From Phormidium tenue FACHB-886 (GTDB taxonomy: Bacteria; Cyanobacteriota; Cyanobacteriia; Elainellales; Elainellaceae), in NCBI RefSeq assembly GCF_014764505.1, contig NZ_JACXWX010000008.1, positions 1-64,000 on the forward strand: a stretch of DNA of 64,000 bases, read 5' to 3'. Of this stretch, positions 8,458 to 15,617 are shown piece by piece. The notes beneath the pieces are model-generated. The model made no database searches. It had not been told where the DNA came from and saw nothing but the letters and a program-made list of their open reading frames with translations. The position numbers and the translations under genes were made by a program. Every line of letters starts with the position of its first letter. Positions within the stretch are counted from its first letter, which is position 1.

Positions 8458-9864
8458 TTGCCAGTTGAGGTTAAGCTCGTGGTTACATCGGTTTCGCTGC
8501 AAGATCGCCTCTCAGAAACAATTGCGCCCTACAAAAATCAGGTCGATTATCTAGAAATTCGCCTAGAGCAAGGTGAATCCACGCTGATTTCCTACCGCGG
8601 TAAGCAGCTAGATGCAGTCGATCGCAGCTTGTCACTCTCTGGTGGGGTGCGGGCTTGTCACAAAGGCGGCTGGAGCTTTGTCACCTTTAACGGGCTAGCA
8701 GACCTGAAGGGCAGAATTGAAGAAGCAATCGCCCAAGCCAAGCTAATCGGCAAAGAAACCACTCAGCTTGCCGATGTGCTGCCGATTCACGACTATGTCG
8801 CGGTAGACCTGGGAACCGATCCGCGTGGTATCTCCCTGGATACAAAGCGGCAATTGATCGAGCGATACAACAATTTGCTGCTGGCAGTCGATCCGCGTAT
8901 CCAAACGACGATGACGAGCTACAGCGATCGCTTCCGTACCACCTACTTTGTCAATTCACTGGGGGCTGCTATCGCCCAAGAACGGCTGGATGTGTCAGGT
9001 CGTTTTGGGGTAGTAGCACGGGGCGAGGGTAACGTAGTGCGGCAGGGTTTTGAGTCGATCCATTCTCGGTCGGACTATAGCGTTCTGGAAGGGCTAGAAG
9101 ATCAGGTAAGGAGCGCCGCTGAGCGAGCTGTGGGGCAGCTAGAGGCAAAATCGGTGAAAGGCGGACAATATACGGTCGTACTCGATCCGTACCTTTCGGG
9201 TGTCTTCATTCATGAAGCGTTTGGGCATCTTTCAGAGGCAGATTTTGTTTATGAGAACCCCCGCATGCAAGAACTGCTGGTGCTGGGCAAGCCGATCGCC
9301 ATCCCACAGCTCAATGTGGTAGACGATGCAACGCTGCCGGGTCTTCCCGGTTCGCTGAAATACGACGATGAAGGAGTGCCAGCACAGCGCAAACATCTCA
9401 TCAAAGACGGCATCCTCACCCAGCGCCTGCATAGCCGCGAAACGGCAGGAAAACTGCATGAGCCTCCGACTGGTAATGCTCGCGCCCTCAGCGCCCTGTA
9501 TCCCCCGATTGTCCGCATGACCAACACAGGCATTGAATCTGGCGATCGCAATTTCGAGGAGATGATTGGCGATATTGAGGAAGGCGTTTATGCCGTGCGG
9601 ATGCTGGGCGGGCAAACCAATGGTGAGTTATTCACATTTGCGGCGGCTGAAGGCTTCATGATTCGCAATGGGCAGCTTGCCGAACCCGTCAGTGATGTAA
9701 CACTCAGCGGCAACGTTTTTCAAACGCTAAAAGACATTGAAGCGATCGGCAACGATTCGGTTTACAAAAATGGCGGCTGCGGTAAAGGCGGACAATCGCC
9801 GCTACCCGTCAGCGTTGGAGGTCCGCACATCCGGATCAAAAATGTGGTGGTAGGCGGACGGTAA
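8458..9864 (+). CDS. TldD/PmbA family metalloprotease-like protein
   Basis: A 468-aa member of the TldD/PmbA family, which in E. coli forms a TldD-TldE protease that processes peptides such as microcin B17 precursor and unfolded proteins. The metal-site motif HEAFGHLSEAD is intact (H252, E253, H257), so this is the catalytic TldD-type rather than the TldE/PmbA-type subunit. Other family features are ARALSALYPP and the C-terminal GNDSVYKNGGCGKGGQSP. Translation may start at TTG 8458 or at GTG 8479, seven codons in. No PmbA partner gene is present in this window. Confidence 0.9.
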   Translation: MPVEVKLVVTSVSLQDRLSETIAPYKNQVDYLEIRLEQGESTLISYRGKQLDAVDRSLSLSGGVRACHKGGWSFVTFNGLADLKGRIEEAIAQAKLIGKETTQLADVLPIHDYVAVDLGTDPRGISLDTKRQLIERYNNLLLAVDPRIQTTMTSYSDRFRTTYFVNSLGAAIAQERLDVSGRFGVVARGEGNVVRQGFESIHSRSDYSVLEGLEDQVRSAAERAVGQLEAKSVKGGQYTVVLDPYLSGVFIHEAFGHLSEADFVYENPRMQELLVLGKPIAIPQLNVVDDATLPGLPGSLKYDDEGVPAQRKHLIKDGILTQRLHSRETAGKLHEPPTGNARALSALYPPIVRMTNTGIESGDRNFEEMIGDIEEGVYAVRMLGGQTNGELFTFAAAEGFMIRNGQLAEPVSDVTLSGNVFQTLKDIEAIGNDSVYKNGGCGKGGQSPLPVSVGGPHIRIKNVVVGGR

Positions 9865-9902
9865 GCAAACCTTTTTCTTTGGCTGCTTCCGCTCTAGGGC
9901 AT

Positions 9903-11081
9903 ATGAACCAACTAGTCACTTTGTGCAAAACTACATTGCAAAACTGGAGTGAAACGGTGCGATCACTGCTAAGGCGTTTCCCTTGGCTGAGGGTTGCACC
10001 GCGATCGCCTATGATCGATGACAATGACGAGCCTGCAAGTCGGAGGGGAGGAGCAATGGTTAGAAAACGAACATCTCAGCGGCCACAAGAGCCACAACCG
10101 CCCACAGTTACCCTTGAAACCACCGCTGTGAAGATGGAAGCGGAATCAGCCTCTCAGCTGGACTCCCAATCAAAGCCTCCTGAGTTGGACGCAGACGCCT
10201 CGCCTGCTGCGGTTGTCGCTTCAGAAACACCTCCCTCCTCGGAAGCAAAAGCAACAGAAGCAGCAAAAGCAACAGAAGCAGAGCTGGCAGAGCTGAAAGC
10301 AACGATCGCCCAGCTGCAAACGCAGCTAGCTGCTGAGCAAGACACCCATCTACAGCAGCAAGCCAGCCTCCAGAAAAAAGTTGAGGTGCTGCAGTCCACT
10401 GTAGAGTCTGAGCAGCAAGCGGCACAGCAACAGCAAGCCAGCCTTCAGCAGGAGATTGATAAACTGCAGGTCGATCTACAAACCCAGCAGGAACAGGCAC
10501 AGCAACAGCAAGCCAGCCTTCAGCAGGAGATTGGCAAACTGCAGGTCGATCTACAAACCCAGCAGGAACAGACACAGCAGCAGCAAGCCAGCCTTCAGCA
10601 GGAGATTGGCAAACTACAGGTCGATCTACAAACCCAGCAGGAACAGACACAGCAGCAGCAGACGCAAACACAGCAAGCCGAGGCACAGCGAGTACAGCTT
10701 AAAGCAGAGCTAGAGGAAGCTAAAAGTACGCTATTGCAGCTATCCGAAGTGAATTCTCAGCTCCAGGCGAAACTGCAGTCAGCGCTCCAACCTGTTACCC
10801 AACCTGCCGCTAGATCCACGCCAGTCAGAGCTTCCGTCACCACACCACCGCCGCTACGAGTTCAAACGCCTGAGCCAGGCTTAGATTCCGCCAGCGCCCG
10901 AGTTCAAGCCGCGCAAGGCATTGTGCCATTAGCCGGACGCGATCGTCCGCGCTCACAAGATTTGGCGATTCGCCCCAATAGTCGCCCTGTTCCGCCAACC
11001 ACTTTGCCTCCCATGTCGTCCGAGCAAAAGCCGTCTGAAAAAGGTAAGCCACCCGAGGTAGATATTGGCTGGATGGATTAA
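9903..11081 (+). CDS. Gln-rich repeat coiled-coil protein
   Basis: Up to about 392 aa from ATG 9903. An in-frame ATG at 10056 (MVRKRTSQRP) is preceded by the strong ribosome-binding sequence ggaggggaggag and may be the true start, giving about 341 aa. After a Pro/Ala/Ser-rich acidic segment comes a long coiled coil. Its core is three 25-residue units of the type QASLQQEI(D/G)KLQVDLQTQQEQ, encoded by 75-bp tandem repeats, followed by a Pro-rich tail ending VDIGWMD. There is no signal peptide or membrane helix if the later start is used. It is probably a structural or scaffold protein (inference). I recognise no named family. Confidence 0.65.
   Translation: MNQLVTLCKTTLQNWSETVRSLLRRFPWLRVAPRSPMIDDNDEPASRRGGAMVRKRTSQRPQEPQPPTVTLETTAVKMEAESASQLDSQSKPPELDADASPAAVVASETPPSSEAKATEAAKATEAELAELKATIAQLQTQLAAEQDTHLQQQASLQKKVEVLQSTVESEQQAAQQQQASLQQEIDKLQVDLQTQQEQAQQQQASLQQEIGKLQVDLQTQQEQTQQQQASLQQEIGKLQVDLQTQQEQTQQQQTQTQQAEAQRVQLKAELEEAKSTLLQLSEVNSQLQAKLQSALQPVTQPAARSTPVRASVTTPPPLRVQTPEPGLDSASARVQAAQGIVPLAGRDRPRSQDLAIRPNSRPVPPTTLPPMSSEQKPSEKGKPPEVDIGWMD
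10436..10660 (+). repeat. 75-bp tandem repeats, three units
   Basis: Units begin at 10436, 10511 and 10586 with an exact 75-bp spacing and differ at only a few bases; the third diverges near its end. Each encodes one 25-residue coiled-coil module, so whole-unit copy changes would keep the reading frame. Confidence 0.9.
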
Positions 11082-11286
11082 AGCACTGGATGGATTGAAG
11101 CGACAGAAATCTCTGAATAAATCACAGAATATTTTTGCAACCTGTGCAGAATGCAGATTGCAAAAATACGCTGTTTCAGCGCAAAGTGCTGCAGGCAATC
11201 GATCCTATAGATTTAGCAATTCCCCTGCTTCCGCTGACAACGATTAAGATAGGTAAGGCAAGTCCTGGTCAAACCCAAACTTCTTC

Positions 11287-12579
11287 ATGACCCCTACCCT
11301 AATCGCGTCACCCTCCCGGCTCAACGCACCCACGCTGCATCACCTCCCCAATGGATTGACAATCATCGCAGAGCAGATGCCTGTAGAGGCAGTGAATTTA
11401 AATCTTTGGCTAGGCGTGGGTTCTGCCCTTGAAACCAACGAAATTAATGGCATTGCTCACTTCCTTGAACATATGATTTTCAAGGGAACCGACCGCCTTG
11501 CCAGCGGCGAATTTGAACGATTGATCGAGCAACGGGGCGCAGTCACCAACGCTGCTACCAGCCAAGACTATACTCACTACTACATCACCACCGCCCCCCA
11601 AGATTTTGCAGCTCTTGCCCCCCATCAGATTGAAGTAGTGTTAAACGCCGCTATTCCAGATGAGGCCTTTGAGCGGGAGCGGTTTGTGGTGCTGGAAGAG
11701 ATCCGTCGGTCGGAAGACAACCCCCGTCGCCGCACGTTTTATCGATCGATGGAAGCTGCTTTCGAGCGGTTGCCCTATCGTCGCCCGGTGCTGGGCCCTG
11801 CATCTGTGATTGAAAGTCTCAAACCCCAAGAGATGCGAGATTTTCACTCGACCTGGTATCGTCCTCAGTCGATTACAGCAGCAGTGGTTGGCAATCTGCC
11901 GGTCGAGCAATTGATTCAGATTGTGGCAGAAGGATTTGAAGCAGCCCATCATCCCAGATCGGCAGGAGATCATGTCCCCAATTTGCCGCACGCGGAGCCA
12001 GAAACGCCCTTCACAACGATCGAGCGCCACGAGTATGTTGACGATAGCCTTCAGCAGGCGCGCTTGGTGATGATGTGGCGGGTTCCAGGCATGGCAGACT
12101 TGCAGCAAACTTATGCACTGGATGTACTTGCTTCAGTTTTGGGACGGGGACGCACCGCACGGATAGTGCGTGATTTGCGCGAAGAACAGGGCTTGGTGTC
12201 TGCTATCTCGGTCAGCAATATGACCTATACACAGCAGGGCTTGTTCTACATCAATGCGCAATTGCCGACTGAAAACCTAGCAGCAGTGGAAGCGGCGATC
12301 GTTCAGCACATTCGTCGGATTCAATCTGAACCAATTTCCGAAGTTGAGATTGAGCGCGTTCGGACATTGGTCGCCAATCGCTACGTCTTCAGTAACGAAA
12401 CCCCAAGCGATCGGGCTAGCATCTATGGCTACTATCAGGCGGTAATGGGCGATCTAGCTCCGGCACTAGAGTATCCCGCCCGAATTCAAGCTTTGAGCGC
12501 TGAAGACCTGCGGGCTGCAGCAAATCAGTATTTGTTTCCAGAAGCCTACAGTCTTGTTGTCTTGAAGCCACAAGCGTAG
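11287..12579 (+). CDS. M16 family zinc peptidase (processing-protease type)
   Basis: A 430-aa insulinase/mitochondrial-processing-peptidase-like protein. The inverted zinc motif HFLEH is intact (H58, E61, H62) and the second metal ligand region VLEEIRRSEDNPRR follows about 75 residues later, so it should be an active peptidase rather than the inactive partner subunit. The length fits the bacterial single-chain form with two tandem domains; the second carries RYVFSNETPSDRAS. The ATG at 11287 starts close to the fold. In many cyanobacteria active and inactive M16 genes are paired, but the next gene here is on the opposite strand, so no partner is adjacent. Confidence 0.92.
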   Translation: MTPTLIASPSRLNAPTLHHLPNGLTIIAEQMPVEAVNLNLWLGVGSALETNEINGIAHFLEHMIFKGTDRLASGEFERLIEQRGAVTNAATSQDYTHYYITTAPQDFAALAPHQIEVVLNAAIPDEAFERERFVVLEEIRRSEDNPRRRTFYRSMEAAFERLPYRRPVLGPASVIESLKPQEMRDFHSTWYRPQSITAAVVGNLPVEQLIQIVAEGFEAAHHPRSAGDHVPNLPHAEPETPFTTIERHEYVDDSLQQARLVMMWRVPGMADLQQTYALDVLASVLGRGRTARIVRDLREEQGLVSAISVSNMTYTQQGLFYINAQLPTENLAAVEAAIVQHIRRIQSEPISEVEIERVRTLVANRYVFSNETPSDRASIYGYYQAVMGDLAPALEYPARIQALSAEDLRAAANQYLFPEAYSLVVLKPQA

Positions 12580-12588
12580 ATCTCTTCT

Positions 12589-12613
12589 GCGTTCTGAAGT
12601 ACAAACAGAACGC
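12589..12613. terminator. Possible terminator hairpin between convergent genes
   Basis: Inverted repeat gcgttctg (12589-12596) and cagaacgc (12606-12613) between the M16 stop (12579) and the glycosyltransferase stop (12613, - strand). No T run is present, so termination activity is uncertain. Confidence 0.4.
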
Positions 12614-13860
12614 TACAGGCAAGATTTAAGGACGCTCGCCAATGGAGTTGCCATAGCATCAATGCTGTATTTGCTGATACATCTGTCTCTTGCCCGTAAT
12701 CCGTTAGCGGTGGCAGCAGCAGGGTCGGCAAAAATCTGCTGAATCCCTGCTGCTAGCTGTGCCGGAGAACTGGGATCAGCTAGGTAGCCTGTGTCGCCTA
12801 ATATCTCTGGAATATCGCCGACTCTGGTTGCCAAAATAGGCTTTGCCATTGCCATACCGTCTGTAAGCTTCAGCGGAAATTGTGCCTGGGCAGCGGCTGT
12901 ATTGCGTTGAGGAACAACAATTGCATCGGCAGCGGTGATCGCTGCTGGCATTTGTGTATGCGGCAGCGGCGGCAGCTGAATCATCCACTTGCCCCACCGC
13001 TGTTGCAGCGTTTGATCGTAATCATCGTAAGGACTACCGCCCACAATCACCAGCCGTAAATCCGGCTGATTGAGCTGGGCGATCGCCTCCAAAACATCTT
13101 CAACGCCTTTGTAGGGACGTGGCGCACCGGGAAACATGAGGACGCGATAGTCTGCCAGTCCATAGTGCTGTTTCAGAGCTTGCCGATCGTAGTGAGCTGG
13201 ATCGAACAGAGCCGTGTCCTTACCATTGGGCACAAGGATGCCGCCAAACCGCTGCTGCAAAAATTGGGTATGGGTAGTGACAGCCGTTGCCTGCGTCACT
13301 AGTTTTTCCATTATCTGTAGATAAACTGGATGATCGGGCTGCTTGAGGGCACCATTGGGCTGCAGCACATCTCGCAGAAGTTGTTTAGGGGTTGGGCGAT
13401 AGCGCCAATTGTCGCCTCCGTGCCAGCTCAGCTCCCAGTCGTCAATGTCTAGCAGTACAGGGCGACGGCGCCCCATACCTAGCAGCTTGCTGAGCAGGGC
13501 AACGCCAAAGCTGGTTGGCTTGGGCTTGTAGGCATAGATCACATCGCCATCAAGCTGTCGCAGCAGTTGCACAGCCGAGCCAGCGAAGTGGGGATAAGGT
13601 TTACCGGGGAGGGTGACAATCTCGAGTTCAGCCGTGGATGCCATTGCTGCCTGGTCGCCAAACGTAAAGCCGACTAACTTCACCGAGCAGCCCAGCTTTT
13701 GTAGAGCTTGTGCCAGCAAAAAGGGACGAACTGCCCCGCCCCACCGCCCCGCCCCACTTCTTGATAAATCTCCAACTACGATGGAAACCGTTGGTGGGTC
13801 CGGCAGCAGCGGTCCGGCTGGCATATCAGTTGAGTGCAGATCGGCAGGGGTGTACACCAT
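12613..13860 (-). CDS. GT4 family glycosyltransferase
   Basis: A 415-aa GT-B fold glycosyltransferase, probably transferring a sugar from a nucleotide-sugar donor to a glycan or lipid acceptor. The N-terminal domain has VVGDLSRSGAGRWGGAVRP; the C-terminal donor domain has RVLMFPGAPRPYKGVEDVLEA and the nucleotide-sugar site region FPLKLTDGMAMAKPILATRVGDIPEI. In most GT4 enzymes the first acidic residue of that motif is Glu; here it is Asp (LTDG). The gene stands alone and is divergent from a TPR gene, so the product glycan is unknown. Confidence 0.88.
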   Translation of the reverse strand: MVYTPADLHSTDMPAGPLLPDPPTVSIVVGDLSRSGAGRWGGAVRPFLLAQALQKLGCSVKLVGFTFGDQAAMASTAELEIVTLPGKPYPHFAGSAVQLLRQLDGDVIYAYKPKPTSFGVALLSKLLGMGRRRPVLLDIDDWELSWHGGDNWRYRPTPKQLLRDVLQPNGALKQPDHPVYLQIMEKLVTQATAVTTHTQFLQQRFGGILVPNGKDTALFDPAHYDRQALKQHYGLADYRVLMFPGAPRPYKGVEDVLEAIAQLNQPDLRLVIVGGSPYDDYDQTLQQRWGKWMIQLPPLPHTQMPAAITAADAIVVPQRNTAAAQAQFPLKLTDGMAMAKPILATRVGDIPEILGDTGYLADPSSPAQLAAGIQQIFADPAAATANGLRARDRCISKYSIDAMATPLASVLKSCL

Positions 13861-14000
13861 AGCAGCAGAATATAGCGGTTGCTGTTATGGTGCCCAGAGT
13901 ACGATCGGCGTTCACAAAGAGCTAAAGAACTGAAGAGGGCAGGCAGTGAGCTGGCTTTCGGAAGGTTGTTCTAAATCAGCAAACCTGGCATGATCCCCAT

Positions 14001-14834
14001 ATGGTGAGTTTTCTTTTTGCATTCGTCCTGACTGCTTTTACCGGATTGGGTAGCCTCTTACCAATCCATCTGCCGTCAATCCATCTGGCTGCGACAGCAA
14101 TTGTCCCCTCGATCGCCGCTGCTCCTGCTGCTTACTCTCTGGAAGAGCTGCGATCGCAGGCGTTTGCCGCCACCAACGCAGGCGACTTTGCCACGGCAGA
14201 ACACTTCTGGACACAGCTCCTGGAGCAACTGCCCAAAGAGCCTGCCATCTGGAGCAACCGTGGGAACGCCAGAGTTAGCCAGAACAAACTGCCAGCGGCG
14301 ATCGAAGACTACAATAAGGCGATCGAGCTAGCTCCTGATGCGCCTGACCCCTATTTGAATCGGGGTACAGCCCTGGAGGGGCTAAAGCAGTGGCAGGCAG
14401 CAATTGATGACTATAATCATGTCTTGCAGCTAGATCCTAACGACGCAGCCGCCTACAACAATCGCGGTAATGCGGAAGCAGGGCAGGGAAATTGGGAAGC
14501 GGCGATCGTGGATTATCAGAAAGCTGCCGATCTTGCGCCTGATTATGCCTTTGCCCGTGCCAACTATGCCCTCGCCCTATACCAGGTCGGCAAAATCAAC
14601 GAGTCGATCCGCACGATGAAAAATCTGGTTCGCAAGTATCCCCAGTTTGCGGACATGCGGGCTGCCCTCACTGCAGCGCTATGGGCGACGGGCAACCGAG
14701 GCGAAGCCGAAAGCAACTGGGTCGCTGCTGTAGGACTCGATCGCCGCTACAAAGACCTGGACTGGGTTGCCAACGTCCGCCGCTGGTCGCCTGCAATGGT
14801 GACAGCCCTAGAGAAATTTTTGAAGCTTGAATAA
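14001..14834 (+). CDS. Secreted or membrane-attached TPR protein
   Basis: A 277-aa protein with an N-terminal hydrophobic signal-like segment (VSFLFAFVLTAFTGLGSLL) followed by at least four tetratricopeptide repeats between about residues 47 and 210. Clear repeat cores include NRGNARVSQNKLPAAIEDY, NRGTALEGLKQWQAAIDDY and NRGNAEAGQGNWEAAIVDY. TPR arrays bind partner proteins; in cyanobacteria such thylakoid- or periplasm-facing proteins often assist complex assembly, but no specific role can be read here. ATG 14001 lies in a divergent promoter region with the glycosyltransferase gene. Confidence 0.85.
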   Translation: MVSFLFAFVLTAFTGLGSLLPIHLPSIHLAATAIVPSIAAAPAAYSLEELRSQAFAATNAGDFATAEHFWTQLLEQLPKEPAIWSNRGNARVSQNKLPAAIEDYNKAIELAPDAPDPYLNRGTALEGLKQWQAAIDDYNHVLQLDPNDAAAYNNRGNAEAGQGNWEAAIVDYQKAADLAPDYAFARANYALALYQVGKINESIRTMKNLVRKYPQFADMRAALTAALWATGNRGEAESNWVAAVGLDRRYKDLDWVANVRRWSPAMVTALEKFLKLE

Positions 14835-14896
14835 GTGCCTTCCATACTAGGGTAGTAACCAATCTCTGATTGGCGCACCTCTTTATCAGCCCCGTT

Positions 14897-15391
14897 CTAC
14901 CACCCCCAGGTGCCTGGCGTACCCTTGAACGGTCCAACGATATCGCGGGTAATCCAGCCGCCATAAAAATCACCGGGCTGGGAGCTGACTTGCTCTCCAT
15001 CTACAAAGCAGGCATCCATGCGGCTAGGGTAAAACGCGACATAGTTTTCGATGTCGCTAAACGTCGGGGTAGGGTTGGGATAGAACCAGGCAACGTTTTC
15101 AGCGATGCGATCGCCTACTTTCAAGGTGTAATAGGCTGCTTGTCCTTTCCATTCACAAAAAGTCGATCGATTCGTGCGAATCAGATATTCCTGCTTTATA
15201 TCCTCCAACGGAATATAGTACACAGGTGGATGGCTCGTTTCTAACACTCGCTTGGCTCGCTGGGTGTCAGCAATAACTTCACCGTTAAACACAATCTGAA
15301 TATGTTTTGAGGAATCTTCCAGACGAGGCGGACGGGGATAGTCCCACACAGATTCCTGTCCAGGTTGCAACGGCAGACGATCGTGGCTCAT
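14897..15391 (-). CDS. DUF427 domain protein
   Basis: A 164-aa protein of the DUF427 family. The family pattern is visible as FNGEVIADTQRAKRVLETSH, then PVYYIPLEDI, TFCEWKGQAAYYTL and IAENVAWFYPNPT, then FYPSRMDACFVDGE. It forms a small beta-rich fold whose biochemical function is not established. The C-terminal GGWITRDIVGPFKGTPGT is the usual family ending. It sits alone, convergent with the TPR gene and divergent from the NB-ARC gene. Confidence 0.88.
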   Translation of the reverse strand: MSHDRLPLQPGQESVWDYPRPPRLEDSSKHIQIVFNGEVIADTQRAKRVLETSHPPVYYIPLEDIKQEYLIRTNRSTFCEWKGQAAYYTLKVGDRIAENVAWFYPNPTPTFSDIENYVAFYPSRMDACFVDGEQVSSQPGDFYGGWITRDIVGPFKGTPGTWGW

Positions 15392-15617
15392 AAAACAGTC
15401 TTAAAACACGGCTTTAGGACAACAAGGACAAACATGCCCAACCTACAGCGTAGCGTTAGCAATGTGCAAAACAGATAGCAACAGCGCTTGATTCTCACCT
15501 TTAATCGCTAAATCTAAACAAATGTGCCCAAACTGCAAGCTACATCACTGGATAACGCTATTGTAGTGAACACAGATTCTCAGCTAGGGATGCATCCCGC
15601 CAAGACAACGCCCGTTC

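Noticed and set aside
10436-10660. Possible CRISPR-like array
   Set aside because: The repeats are contiguous, code for protein and have no unique spacers.
10108-10686. 192-codon repeated frame opposite the coiled-coil gene
   Set aside because: It is the antisense image of the 75-bp repeats; the coiled-coil frame has the better start and composition.
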